From Lysinibacillus sphaericus (lineage in GTDB: Bacteria; Bacillota; Bacilli; Bacillales_A; Planococcaceae): a stretch of DNA of 64,000 nt. The translations under genes and the position numbers were made by a program. How positions within the stretch are numbered: the first letter of the stretch is position 1; the number at the start of each line of letters is the position of its first letter. Shown in pieces: positions 53,914 to 62,298 of this stretch. The stretch is from assembly GCF_001629735.1 (NCBI RefSeq), contig NZ_CP015224.1:3472001-3536000 (forward strand), in the 5' to 3' direction. The notes beneath the pieces are model-generated. The model was given only the letters and a program-made list of their open reading frames with translations. It was not told where the DNA came from and searched no databases.

Positions 53914-54274
53914 TATATCCACTCAAATGTTCATGAATTAACTTCCATTCACCATTCATCCATGTAAAAATATTTGTCGCCCTACCGCTACCTGATACAG
54001 ATTTCCCATTATGATAGCCTTCATAGTGATATGTATAAATACAGGTGGCTGTTTTTTCATCAACGGTTAGCCAAGTTATATCAGTTGCTGAATAGACCTC
54101 TTCTTGAATTACATTCCATGCGTGATTGAAGTAAGCACCAATTTCTTCTGTAGTCGTACATGTTTTATCCGAAAACCAATAGACAGCCTGTGGATGCAAA
54201 ATAACCTTTACCTTATTAAAATCATGAGTATTTGTTGCTTGGATATAACGTTCTAATGCTTGTTCATATGTCAT
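53906..54274 (-). CDS. SnoaL/NTF2-like protein
   Basis: This 122-residue protein has the cone-shaped NTF2 fold pattern: LERYIQATNTHDFNKVKVILHPQAVYWF, TCIYTYHYEGYHNGKSVSGSGRATNIF and WKLIHEHLSGYIK. DUF4440/SnoaL members are often small isomerases or stress proteins; no catalytic residue can be assigned. ATG 54274 is preferred over GTG 54280, which is adjacent to the ribosome binding site. It converges with the TauE gene and their ends overlap by 8 bases. Confidence 0.8.
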   Translation of the reverse strand: MTYEQALERYIQATNTHDFNKVKVILHPQAVYWFSDKTCTTTEEIGAYFNHAWNVIQEEVYSATDITWLTVDEKTATCIYTYHYEGYHNGKSVSGSGRATNIFTWMNGEWKLIHEHLSGYIK

Positions 54275-54411
54275 GTTCACGCCCCCTTTTTAACAATAGT
54301 ATCCCAAATCTCACTTCTTATAAATAATATATTTATGGGATGTTCTCCTTTGAACAGTTCATAAAGAACACCTATAATAAGGACAAAATCACATAAAAGA
54401 CGGAGGATACT

Positions 54412-54897
54412 ATGCTAGCTACTATTGAAGAACAATCCAATCATCATGTTGCAACATTCAAACGCCAGCTCCCTCATTCAATAGATGTTGTTTGGGCAGC
54501 AATCACTGAAAATGACAAGCTGCAAAAGTGGATGAGCAATTTAGAAATCATTGATCTTCGTAAGAATGGTAAGATGCATTTTAATATGAACGATGGAACA
54601 GATGCCTATGAAACAATAGCCATTACCGATTATGCAGAAAATGAAACTCTCGAATTTGATTGGGGTACGGATACGGTACGATTCGAACTTTCTTCTAATG
54701 ACGAGGGCACATTCCTCCTATTAGTAGAGACACTTCAAGAATTGACAGAGCATACGCCAAAGGATTTAGCGGGGTGGCATATATGTCTAAACTTGTTGAC
54801 TGATTTGCTAGATAGAAAGGAACAACTAAATTTCCCAATGGAGAGTTGGCAACAGCGATTCCACGACTACAGTGGCCTTATTGATTCTATAAAGTAA
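54412..54897 (+). CDS. AHSA1/SRPBCC domain protein
   Basis: The 161-residue protein has the Bet v1-like start RQLPHSIDVVWAAITENDKLQKWMSN and the long C-terminal helix AGWHICLNLLTDLLDRKE, both typical of the activator of Hsp90 homologue/START-like group. These hydrophobic-cavity proteins have varied or unknown functions in bacteria. AGACGGAGG precedes the ATG; a terminator follows. Confidence 0.87.
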   Translation: MLATIEEQSNHHVATFKRQLPHSIDVVWAAITENDKLQKWMSNLEIIDLRKNGKMHFNMNDGTDAYETIAITDYAENETLEFDWGTDTVRFELSSNDEGTFLLLVETLQELTEHTPKDLAGWHICLNLLTDLLDRKEQLNFPMESWQQRFHDYSGLIDSIK

Positions 54898-54902
54898 AAC
54901 AA

Positions 54903-54938
54903 CTAAAAAAATCCTAGAGCCACAAGACTCTAGGATTT
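54903..54938 (+). terminator. Bidirectional terminator
   Basis: AAAATCCTAGAG pairs exactly with CTCTAGGATTTT; convergent SRPBCC and lipoprotein genes. Confidence 0.92.
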
Positions 54939-54941
54939 TAA

Positions 54942-55703
54942 TTATTGGTCAAACGCTGTAGCTATTTCTATGGCCTTTAGTGGGTCTTTTATGGAATCGA
55001 GTGTATACACAAGCTTTTCATCCTGCCAAACGATTAAATTGCCTGTTTGATAAACGTCCAATTGAGCCATGCCATATTGCTTTGGAATAGGGAGCATATG
55101 ACTTTTTAAATATTCTACTACTTGCTTTGCAAGCTTGACACCAGCCTCAGGATTTTCTGTTCGGGTATGTGTGGCAATTGCCCAGCGTCCTTCATTCCAT
55201 CCAGTCCATAAGGAGCCTGCCCCCGCGTCTTGATAACCTTTAATATTGTCACCAAGATCCACTTTTTGTCCACCATTTTGATTAAAATTATCAAACGCTA
55301 TTTGGGTGCTTGCCCCTTCTGCATTATTGTATTGCTTAACGAGCAATCGTGCTATAACGTTTGCTGATTTCTTTAATCGAATATCATTAATCGGCATACT
55401 CTCTTTACTTTCATAAAAGACAATTTCCACCTGATTCCCTTCTGTCCTTGTAGTAGCTGATAAAAAAGAATCCTGTGTAATAGGTAAAGTTGTTGGCATT
55501 TTTATGGTGAAATCAGCTTGTATTTGATCCTTGATTTGTTGCAGGACCTCTGTTTGTTCCATAGCTGTTCCATTATCATGTTGATTAGCTTGTTCGACAG
55601 GTATTTGGGTCTCACTTTCATGTGCTTGTTGATTTTCTTCCCGATTAGCACAGGCACCTATAAAGCAAATACTCAAAAAAAGGAGAACTAGCTTTCTTTT
55701 CAT
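54942..55703 (-). CDS. Putative lipoprotein of unknown function
   Basis: A lipoprotein signal with lipobox FIGAC (Cys18) leads a 253-residue protein: a Gln/Glu-rich spacer (about 20-55) and a mixed fold with IKMPTTLPITQDSFLSAT and IKGYQDAGAGSLWTGWNEGRWAIATHTR. It resembles uncharacterised Bacillus lipoproteins anchored outside the membrane. ATG 55703 follows GGAGGTA. No family named. Confidence 0.78.
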   Translation of the reverse strand: MKRKLVLLFLSICFIGACANREENQQAHESETQIPVEQANQHDNGTAMEQTEVLQQIKDQIQADFTIKMPTTLPITQDSFLSATTRTEGNQVEIVFYESKESMPINDIRLKKSANVIARLLVKQYNNAEGASTQIAFDNFNQNGGQKVDLGDNIKGYQDAGAGSLWTGWNEGRWAIATHTRTENPEAGVKLAKQVVEYLKSHMLPIPKQYGMAQLDVYQTGNLIVWQDEKLVYTLDSIKDPLKAIEIATAFDQ

Positions 55704-55774
55704 TGCGTGTACCTCCATCTATTAATTTCCCTCTCTCGGTATTTTTCCCTAGTGAAAACCATCTTAAACGTTAT

Positions 55775-57403
55775 CTATTTTAGGTCGTTAATTCGCTTCG
55801 TCAGTTCATTAAATTTTTCATCAAGCATTACATAGTCCTTATCTTTAGCTGTGAGAAAGCTAAGTTTACCTAATATTTCCTGCCGCTCGGTTTCTAGCTT
55901 TAAGCGAAGTGTCACTACACCCTCGTCTTGCTTAACCTCTTTTCTCCATTTTTTCTCTATCTGTTGAGCATGAATCTCCCATACACTATTCGTTACCTTT
56001 TCTAGAAAGTAGCGATCGTGTGAGACAACAAGTAATGTCCCATTATATTGGGCAAGCGTTTGCTCTAATTGCTCACGGGAAGGCAGGTCAAGATGATTCG
56101 TTGGCTCATCTAAAATAAGAACGTTCTTGTCTGCTAATATATAAGCCATCAGTTTACATTTTACCCGCTCACCCATGCTCATCTCCCCTATAGCAGATGT
56201 CCAGTGAGTAGAAGTAAACCCTAGATTTTTCATGAGATTACGGACTTTCCCTCGCTCTTCAAACGTTTCTTGATAAAAATACTGCTCCGGTGTCTGTTCA
56301 AGAGGTAGATCAAAGACTTCTTGTGATAAATAACCAATGTTAGCAGCCGGAGATAGCCATACTCTGCCCTCTGCCTTTAATTGACCTAAGATGACTTTTA
56401 AAAAACTTGTTTTTCCACTACCATTTATTCCTGTGATGGCAATTTTATCTCCAAACTGCGCAGTGACGTTCACATCCTTAAACAACACTCTGTCATTGAA
56501 GTGTAAGGATACATTTTTGGTCTCTAAAAAGCGTTTACCGACACGTTGATGGGTGCCTAAAGAAAAGCGTATTTCTGCCTCAGGCTTTACAGCTTCCACC
56601 CTTGCCTTCTCAAGCTCTGCTTCTAATCGCTTTTTCTTGGATTTCACCTGGGAATCAAGACGCTTTGCTTTCACACGATGGTATTCCTTAAAACCTTCTA
56701 GCTTTGTAGACTGAGCATGGCCCTTTTGAGACCATGCTGTCAATTCCTGCATCTGTGCCTCAATGCGCTCAATATTTTTTTGCTGCTTGTCGTATGCACG
56801 TTGTTGTGTTAATCTTCGATGCTCTCTTTCAGCCATATAGTTTGAATAATTGCCGTTATGTTCTATAAGTCTATTGTCCTCAATCGACCAAATTTTGGTC
56901 ACTACGCTATCTAAAAAGTATCGATCATGCGAGGCAACAATAACCGTTCCCCTATAGTTTTGTACTTGTTTAATCAAAAAATTGGTGCTCTGTTCATCTA
57001 AATGATTGGTTGGTTCATCCAGCATTAGAAGTTGAACTCCCTGCGAGAAACCTTCCGCCAGGCGCATTTTGAGTTTTTCCCCACCACTTAATGCTGCAAA
57101 TGGCACATTCGGCACTTTCCATTTAGATAGCAAATCTGCCTCTTTAGTTGTTATTTCCATCCTATTAAAATGAGCTAATTCCTGCTCTACAAATGCCGTT
57201 TTTACAGTTTGTAGCCCCTTGATTTCTCCTGTTGTGGGCACTAACATACCTCGAATCAATTGAAGCAATGTGGATTTTCCAGCACCATTTCTACCAATAA
57301 TGCCGATTACCTCACCTTGCTTTACGGTAGCAGTCACATGTTCAAATAGGAATGTATCCTTTATTTCATAACTAATATCCTGTAATTTTAAAAGCTCCTT
57401 CAT
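55775..57403 (-). CDS. vmlR: ABC-F ribosome protection protein, VmlR-like
   Basis: The 542-residue protein has two ATP-binding cassettes (GRNGAGKST and GINGSGKTS; signatures LSGGEKLKMRLA and MSMGERVKCKLM; both DEPTNHLD) with an interdomain linker of about 80 residues rich in Lys, Gln and Glu, and no membrane part. Its sequence follows B. subtilis VmlR, which protects ribosomes from lincosamides, streptogramin A and pleuromutilins. ATG 57403 has GAGAGG nine bases upstream. A leader with attenuator precedes it. Confidence 0.92.
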   Translation of the reverse strand: MKELLKLQDISYEIKDTFLFEHVTATVKQGEVIGIIGRNGAGKSTLLQLIRGMLVPTTGEIKGLQTVKTAFVEQELAHFNRMEITTKEADLLSKWKVPNVPFAALSGGEKLKMRLAEGFSQGVQLLMLDEPTNHLDEQSTNFLIKQVQNYRGTVIVASHDRYFLDSVVTKIWSIEDNRLIEHNGNYSNYMAEREHRRLTQQRAYDKQQKNIERIEAQMQELTAWSQKGHAQSTKLEGFKEYHRVKAKRLDSQVKSKKKRLEAELEKARVEAVKPEAEIRFSLGTHQRVGKRFLETKNVSLHFNDRVLFKDVNVTAQFGDKIAITGINGSGKTSFLKVILGQLKAEGRVWLSPAANIGYLSQEVFDLPLEQTPEQYFYQETFEERGKVRNLMKNLGFTSTHWTSAIGEMSMGERVKCKLMAYILADKNVLILDEPTNHLDLPSREQLEQTLAQYNGTLLVVSHDRYFLEKVTNSVWEIHAQQIEKKWRKEVKQDEGVVTLRLKLETERQEILGKLSFLTAKDKDYVMLDEKFNELTKRINDLK

Positions 57404-57430
57404 AACATTCATCCTCTCCAGTAGGAGGAA

Positions 57431-57464
57431 TCAAAAAAATCCCTCCAAGTATTTTGGAAGGATT
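57431..57464 (-). terminator. Attenuator upstream of vmlR
   Basis: AATCCTTCCAA pairs with TTGGAGGGATT, followed by seven T on the minus strand, 30 bases before the vmlR start. Confidence 0.88.
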
Positions 57465-57537
57465 AGTCATCGCTACATATACACAAATAAACTGTTGCAA
57501 CAGCTATATTTGTTACTCCATTACTTATTTTAGACAT
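57463..57537 (-). CDS. Leader peptide of vmlR
   Basis: A 24-codon frame starting MSKISNGVTNIAVATV from ATG 57537 ends at a TAA that lies in the 5' arm of the attenuator. CTGTTGCAACAG inside it is a perfect 12-base palindrome. The ribosome binding site is weak. B. subtilis vmlR is known to be controlled by attenuation in its leader; that this peptide does so is inference. Confidence 0.45.
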   Translation of the reverse strand: MSKISNGVTNIAVATVYLCICSDD

Positions 57538-57561
57538 AGTAAAATAAGCTTGCGGAATCGC

Positions 57562-57590
57562 TTTATATTGGCAGATTAAGACCAATACAA
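57562..57590 (-). promoter_or_regulatory. Promoter of the vmlR leader
   Basis: TTGTAT and TATAAA separated by 17 bases on the minus strand, about 20 bases before the leader peptide. Confidence 0.6.
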
Positions 57591-57763
57591 GTGTTATTTA
57601 TGGAAAATGGGCAGACTAATCCTATTTTTATTGCTGGTGAAATTTTAATTTCATCTTTAAAAAATAAGATTAGTTATTCATTAGCCACCCATCGTCCCTT
57701 CATCTTTTATTACCGTCATTGTAACACCATTTTTTTGAAAATGAAACTTTCTTTGTGTGAGCT

Positions 57764-58126
57764 TTATCTAAAACATTCAAATGAACGAATTTGATTTCTT
57801 GTTATGGTACGGAAATACCAGCCATACCGATTACTCCAACGAAAACCCGCAATGAAATCTCTTCCTATAACTGTGGGGAAAAACCAAAAGCTCCTACCTG
57901 TATTCAACCAAATAAAGGTGTTTCTAAATAAGCAGGAGTGAATACCACTTGATCCTTCTCGCCGTGCGGGCACTGGCGGTGAAAAGCCTGGTGGTGCACT
58001 CATTGGCATTTGTCCAGCTGGAGCCGGACCAAAATTAGGTGGACCAAATGGCGGTGTTTCAAAATTATCATTGCCACCCCAGCCAGGTCTTCTAAAATTA
58101 TCTTCTCTAAATGGATTATTGTACAC
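57764..58126 (-). CDS. Pro/Gly-rich protein with aromatic C-terminal domain, probable spore protein
   Basis: The 120 residues start with a Pro/Gly/Asn-rich stretch (FRRPGWGGNDNFETPPFGPPNF) and end in a basic-aromatic domain: CLFRNTFIWLNTGRSFWFFP then GFRWSNRYGWYFRTITRNQI. I recall similar FW/FP-type C-terminal domains in uncharacterised Bacillales proteins. GTG start 58126 with AAAGGAGG upstream. A sigma-K-like promoter lies at 58150. No transport or enzyme motif. Confidence 0.7.
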   Translation of the reverse strand: MYNNPFREDNFRRPGWGGNDNFETPPFGPPNFGPAPAGQMPMSAPPGFSPPVPARREGSSGIHSCLFRNTFIWLNTGRSFWFFPTVIGRDFIAGFRWSNRYGWYFRTITRNQIRSFECFR

Positions 58127-58149
58127 ACAAGCCCTCCTTTTACATAATT

Positions 58150-58158
58150 CAATATATG
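58150..58158 (-). promoter_or_regulatory. Sigma-K-like -10 before the Pro/Gly-rich gene
   Basis: CATATATTG on the minus strand is one base off CATAnnnTA, and AACG lies 16 bases upstream where sigma-K expects an AC. Confidence 0.4.
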
Positions 58159-58317
58159 TAATAGGGCATTTAACCGTTGAGCCATTGCCCACCTAAGCGA
58201 AGATAATAACAGGCCAATTTTCCTCATCCTATAACCTTTGGCATTTCTAATAAAGTATATTTATGATTTCCAACTTTATCGCATAGGAAAAGTATTTTTT
58301 GATATGTCTTTTTATTT

Positions 58318-58430
58318 TCAACAACAAACTAACGGATAAGTTGCGTCTTTAGGAACGATTTTAAATACACATTTAAAACCTGAAACACTTGCAGCTCTAA
58401 GGTTTATAGCCTGTCCAAAATATAAATAAA
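58318..58430 (-). pseudogene. Possible C-terminal gene fragment
   Basis: The minus strand reads FGQAINLRAASVSGFKCVFK and on to VPKDATYPLVCC and a stop at 58318, without any start codon or ribosome binding site; an in-frame stop lies just upstream. It looks like the tail of a lost protein. The rest of 58160-58511 shows nothing. Confidence 0.35.
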
Positions 58431-58511
58431 GTAATTAATCTTTTTAATAATAAATATATATTTATTATTTGCTCCGAAAAAAAACTCTGTTTTAAAAATA
58501 TACATCTCTTT

Positions 58512-58712
58512 CTAACGCTCCATGCTCTTACTTTCTTCACGTTTATGCACTTCAATTACTGTATGAGTAATATTTTCTTCAACGTTGGAATTTTCCGAAA
58601 AATAAATTACACTTAATAAAAAGATGGTAACGAAAGAAGTTAAAAATTTTAAATTGTTACTAGTTTTAACAGTCGTATACTTTTCCTCCATCCCTTTTAA
58701 CGATATATCCAT
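58512..58712 (-). CDS. Possible small membrane protein
   Basis: Up to 66 residues with one hydrophobic stretch (FLTSFVTIFLLSVIYF, about 24-39) between charged ends. No start has a well-spaced ribosome binding site: ATG 58712 has none and the next ATG is too near AAAAGGG. It may be a relic. Confidence 0.3.
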   Translation of the reverse strand: MDISLKGMEEKYTTVKTSNNLKFLTSFVTIFLLSVIYFSENSNVEENITHTVIEVHKREESKSMER

Positions 58713-58762
58713 AATTTACATTATAAATAAAAAAATGTTAATAGAAAGGAGTCTAGAATCTT

Positions 58763-58957
58763 ATGAAATTATATTTGATGATTATGTTTTGGAGTTCAAT
58801 TTTGGTGTTAGCTATTCTAATTATTAAAGATTATCAAAATAATGTTAATCCGTTTACCGAACCTCTCACTGCTCTTGTGTATTTAATAATTATTTTTTGG
58901 ATTATATTTTTTTCTATAATGTATTTCACAAAGTATAAGAAAATTAAAATGGATTAG
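58763..58957 (+). CDS. Small two-helix membrane protein
   Basis: The 64 residues carry two hydrophobic helices (about 4-21 and 39-56) separated by a short polar loop, and a basic tail (KYKKIKMD). GAAAGGAG lies 11 bases before the ATG. No family recognised. Confidence 0.5.
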   Translation: MKLYLMIMFWSSILVLAILIIKDYQNNVNPFTEPLTALVYLIIIFWIIFFSIMYFTKYKKIKMD

Positions 58958-59282
58958 AAGTTGCTACTCTTACTCTTTTTTTTATTCCCTTTCTTCTAGC
59001 CAACTATAGAAGGCTGATAGACTATCGCTTTTTTAGTAAATATAATATAAATTTCAAACAAAAAAACGTTCCCAAATAAAAGTTTGAAAACACATCAAAA
59101 AGCCACGAATGTTGAGATATCAACGTTTTCGTGACTTTTCTTATGAACATTCTTCATACATCTTTTTATGCAGGAAGCGAAAACGAGTTCATTAACGATT
59201 TTTTATCATTCTTTCTCGCCATATCATCACCCTTAACTATGTAAATTTTTATGTACAAAGCAATGCTTGAATGACCCGCAAA
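58958..59282. other. Intergenic stretch with a large hairpin
   Basis: A strong imperfect hairpin (about 59094-59140: AAAAG-CACGAA with TTCGTG-CTTTT and an inner GTTGA/TCAAC) can act as a terminator on either strand. A frame of 18 codons at 59166-59222 (minus, MARKNDKKS...) has a GGGTGATGAT site but no other support. Confidence 0.5.
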
Positions 59283-59795
59283 CTATTGTGATAAATATGA
59301 CAATATAATTCGCCATTCCTCAACTTTTTCGTCAAAGGATTTAATATTTTTCCCGGGTATCGGACTCGTTGATGGCATTTTTTTATAGGCTCGTCCTGCT
59401 AAAAGCTCTAATCCAATATGCTTTTTAAAAACATCGAATGCCTTCGCCCCATTAAAGAGTACTAACTTGATGTTCGGGTAGGTTTCAAAAAGGGTTTGAA
59501 AATCATTTGGCTTTTCATTACGAATCGCTGCATCCAAGCTCCCTTCTCTCTCACAGGCTTCAATTGTGTCCCAAAGACCGATTTCACGCTTTTTTAATAA
59601 AGCTATTCTCTCACAATAATCTTCAGGAACCTCGACCTGTAATAGCTGGCCAATGATAGGCCAAAAGTGATTGCGTGGATTACCATAATACTGCTGTTTT
59701 ACTAATGACTGTTTTCCTGGCATGGATCCAACAATTAGCACCTTTGTGGATGAATCTACAATTGGTAATAATACATTTTTTATTTCACTAGACAC
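59283..59795 (-). CDS. DNA-deoxyinosine glycosylase (UDG superfamily, family 6-like)
   Basis: The 170-residue protein has the UDG-fold motif VLIVGSMPGKQSLVKQQYYGNPRNHFWP and the late STSPIPGKN segment (where other families have HPS). Family 6 (HDG) enzymes remove hypoxanthine, using this Asn-rich loop. GTG 59795 is chosen: the GTG at 59804 is inside the AAAGGAG site. Encoded 18 bases after the DUF2268 gene in one operon. Confidence 0.86.
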   Translation of the reverse strand: MSSEIKNVLLPIVDSSTKVLIVGSMPGKQSLVKQQYYGNPRNHFWPIIGQLLQVEVPEDYCERIALLKKREIGLWDTIEACEREGSLDAAIRNEKPNDFQTLFETYPNIKLVLFNGAKAFDVFKKHIGLELLAGRAYKKMPSTSPIPGKNIKSFDEKVEEWRIILSYLSQ

Positions 59796-59813
59796 AGCAA
59801 TCACTCCTTTACT

Positions 59814-60608
59814 CTATTGTAGCGGAAACTCTGAGCCAGCAAGTATATCTTGGCTTGTTATTAATAAAGGAAGCTGTGATGAAAGATTCTTCATATATGA
59901 CCGAACAATTTGATAGCCTATACAATAGCCTATCCACAGCGGAAGCTCCCCACCGTATAAGAATGGTCGATGCTTTTCCAATCCCTGCAGTTGTAGGTTT
60001 GGCAAAAACTGAGATTTCCATAGTTTGATAAGCTTCTCAAATGTATAGTTAGTTAACCATGGTGCTAGCCATCTATCTCCGTAAAGATCTTTCACAGCAC
60101 ATTCTGCTAAACCCTCTAATATAAGAGAATCCAATAAAGTCATTTCATCTAAGGATTTTTTAAGATAATGTAAACGGCAAACATGGTTGTATTCATGGGC
60201 GAGTAATGCTTGAAGCTCCTGTTTTTCTACTTCTCCCACAAATAAAAAAAGCGAATGAGGATAAGCCACACCATTTTTATTAGTGATATTCTGCTGCCTT
60301 GTAATTGGAAAGATATAAATAGGTATAGCTGGACCATTCCACTTCTGCTGTAGATACATAAACTCCTGCTCCACGCAGCCCCACACATTCATCTGTTTTA
60401 GTCTCTTTAAATTAATCTCTTCCTCTGGTAGGAAAAGACCTTGCTGCTGTAATTCAAAGTGTATTTCCTCTGTATATCCCTCTTGAAATAGTTTGATCAA
60501 ACGATCACATAGCACCGAGCATTGTAAGCTATATAGCTCATCACTGCTCTTAGATTTTCTGGAAAATTCATACTCCTCAAGCCACTTATCTGTAGGCATA
60601 ACTGCCAT
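59814..60608 (-). CDS. DUF2268 predicted zinc-dependent protease (YjaZ-like)
   Basis: The 264-residue protein carries the metalloprotease core LLAHEYNHVCRLHYL (HExxH) and LEGLAECAV (third ligand Glu), the DUF2268 pattern. It lacks a signal peptide, so it acts in the cytoplasm. Substrates are unknown. AAGAGGTG precedes the ATG. Operon with the glycosylase gene downstream. Confidence 0.85.
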   Translation of the reverse strand: MAVMPTDKWLEEYEFSRKSKSSDELYSLQCSVLCDRLIKLFQEGYTEEIHFELQQQGLFLPEEEINLKRLKQMNVWGCVEQEFMYLQQKWNGPAIPIYIFPITRQQNITNKNGVAYPHSLFLFVGEVEKQELQALLAHEYNHVCRLHYLKKSLDEMTLLDSLILEGLAECAVKDLYGDRWLAPWLTNYTFEKLIKLWKSQFLPNLQLQGLEKHRPFLYGGELPLWIGYCIGYQIVRSYMKNLSSQLPLLITSQDILAGSEFPLQ

Positions 60609-60713
60609 GTCATCACCTCTTGATAGTATATGTGATGGATAGACAATCGGCTAAAGATAAATGCATTAATTAGCATATATTAACTTGTAATGAAGTAGAA
60701 AGGAGGGATTATT

Positions 60714-60965
60714 GTGAATCCAACTGATGCTTACAATCTTTGTTGTAAATATCACGGTAAACGAGTTAGAATTTCGGATACATCTGGTAGAGTACATGTT
60801 GGGGAAATCACGAGGGTCGACAGAAGACAGGTATGGATTCTACCTGATAGAAGATATGGTGGTTATGGTTTAGGCTTTTGGGGATTTAGTGGAGGCGGCT
60901 TTGGCGTTGGTATTGCACTAGGGACTGTTCTAGGTATTGCACTAGCTCCAATTATTTTCTTCTAG
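60714..60965 (+). CDS. Gly-rich small hydrophobic protein
   Basis: The 83 residues begin NPTDAYNLCCKYHGKRVRISDTSGRVHVGEITRVDRRQVWI, a small Sm-like beta fold, and end with Gly-rich hydrophobic sequence (FGVGIALGTVLGIALAPIIFF). Bacillales have several such YckD-like spore or membrane proteins, unnamed. GTG start with AGGAGGG upstream; a CATATATTA -10-like box of sigma-K type lies about 35 bases upstream. Confidence 0.65.
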   Translation: MNPTDAYNLCCKYHGKRVRISDTSGRVHVGEITRVDRRQVWILPDRRYGGYGLGFWGFSGGGFGVGIALGTVLGIALAPIIFF

Positions 60966-60985
60966 CCTAAGCGATTTTATATATG

Positions 60986-61027
60986 TGAAAAACGAGCCAT
61001 TTCAAACATTGTTGAGATGGCTCATTT
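60986..61027 (+). terminator. Bidirectional terminator
   Basis: GAGCCAT..TCAA with TTGA..ATGGCTC and T5; convergent small gene and deacetylase gene. Confidence 0.85.
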
Positions 61028-61031
61028 TTCA

Positions 61032-61769
61032 TTATTGAACTTGTTCTTGCTGCTGTTTACTTTCAATCAACTCGGATATTGTAACAAATGTGTAGCCCTG
61101 CTTCTTTAATGCCGGTATTATCTCCTCTAATGCTTTAATGGTTTGTGTACGGTTACCGCCACCATCATGAAATAATATGACATCGCCAGGCTTTGTGCCT
61201 TTCATAACCTTTTGTACAATTTTCTTTACACCGGGCTCTTTCCAATCTTGAGTATCCTGATGCCAAGACCACATCACGACCTTGTAGCCATCCTTAACAG
61301 CGGCATTTATCATAGCATCTGTGTAATTTCCACCAACAGGACGGAATAAAACTGGGGAAAATCCAGTAATACCATATATCGTGTTATTCGTCTGTCGAAG
61401 CTCTTCTTGCAATTTATTGATGGAAACTTTAAACGGATGTGTATACGTATGATTCGCTAATTCATGCCCTTCTGTATAAGTACGTAAAACAAGCTCTGGA
61501 TATTTGTCAGCATTTTTTCCAATAATAAAAAAGGTAGCTTTGGCATCATATTTGGCTAATAAATCAAGCACCGCCGCTGTGTATTTGGGATGTGGTCCAT
61601 CATCAAAGGTAAGTGCCACTATTTTATCCTCTGTGTTAATATCCCACACAACTTTTCCTGTTTCCTCATAATACGGACGTCCTTTATTAGCCTGGGCTTT
61701 GTATCCTACAAAAAATCCCGAGATGATTAAAACGAAAACCGTTAAAACCCTTACATATTTACGTGTCAT
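61032..61769 (-). CDS. Polysaccharide deacetylase (NodB homology)
   Basis: A signal anchor (residues 7-27) precedes a NodB domain with TFDDGPHPKYT (catalytic Asp pair), HTYTHPF (metal histidines), RPVGGNYTD, WSWHQDTQDW and ILFHDGGG. Such enzymes N-deacetylate peptidoglycan or chitin-like polymers at the cell surface. Its 245 residues and simple layout resemble Bacillus PdaB-type enzymes. ATG 61769 follows GGGAGGTGA. Confidence 0.93.
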   Translation of the reverse strand: MTRKYVRVLTVFVLIISGFFVGYKAQANKGRPYYEETGKVVWDINTEDKIVALTFDDGPHPKYTAAVLDLLAKYDAKATFFIIGKNADKYPELVLRTYTEGHELANHTYTHPFKVSINKLQEELRQTNNTIYGITGFSPVLFRPVGGNYTDAMINAAVKDGYKVVMWSWHQDTQDWKEPGVKKIVQKVMKGTKPGDVILFHDGGGNRTQTIKALEEIIPALKKQGYTFVTISELIESKQQQEQVQ

Positions 61770-62027
61770 AGCATCACCTCCCAAGTCCATATTCACAGAA
61801 CTCCGTCAACTTACTATTTGCGATTTACAGTGAATTATACTTGTGAAGGATTGTCTGTTTTCCTGTTTTAATTATTTTAAAAAAATTTTATAAATTTGAA
61901 CGAAATGTGAAACATCATTAATATTCCTTTATTTTTTTCTTTATTCATGTAAAATAAAATCATCACTGATATATAACAATTAATTAAATTTAATAAATGT
62001 TATGTAACACAAAAGGGGATAATATAA

Positions 62028-62150
62028 ATGTGGATCATTACCGTATTTGAAGAAAACACGTATCGTATGTTTGAATATACTTCTAAAAGTGAAGCAACCA
62101 TTGCATTAAATACATTTAAACAAACAGCTTTATTGTCTTATACCAAGTAA
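62028..62150 (+). CDS. Conserved-looking 40-residue small protein
   Basis: ATG 62028 follows AAAGGGGAT and opens 40 codons, MWIITVFEENTYRMFEYTS and so on to a TAA, then a strong terminator follows in 5 bases. The setting (site, frame, terminator) marks a real gene. It has alternating strand-turn-helix character and no membrane segment. Family not recognised. Confidence 0.65.
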   Translation: MWIITVFEENTYRMFEYTSKSEATIALNTFKQTALLSYTK

Positions 62151-62154
62151 ATGC

Positions 62155-62193
62155 TAAAAGGAATCTATTCGCCAAGAGTAGATTCCTTTTATT
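62155..62193 (+). terminator. Terminator of the small gene
   Basis: AAAAGGAATCTA pairs exactly with TAGATTCCTTTT, then ATTTTG. Confidence 0.88.
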
Positions 62194-62298
62194 TTGATAT
62201 TGGACTTCTTTTCTTTACTATTAAAAGATTTTTTATTAGAAATGTCGAACACCTTGCTAGTTATCGCCATATGTATATAGAGAAAAGGAGTGATTTCA

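Noticed and set aside
57591..57794. Plus-strand frame of 67 codons upstream of the Pro/Gly-rich gene
   Set aside because: No ribosome binding site, it overlaps the end of the opposite gene and the composition is not protein-like.
58624..58827. Plus-strand frame overlapping two small membrane frames
   Set aside because: Shadow of the frames at 58512 and 58763, without ribosome binding site.
59166..59222. 18-codon frame on the minus strand with GGGTGATGAT upstream
   Set aside because: Too short and with no terminator or similarity to support it; could be the start of a lost gene.
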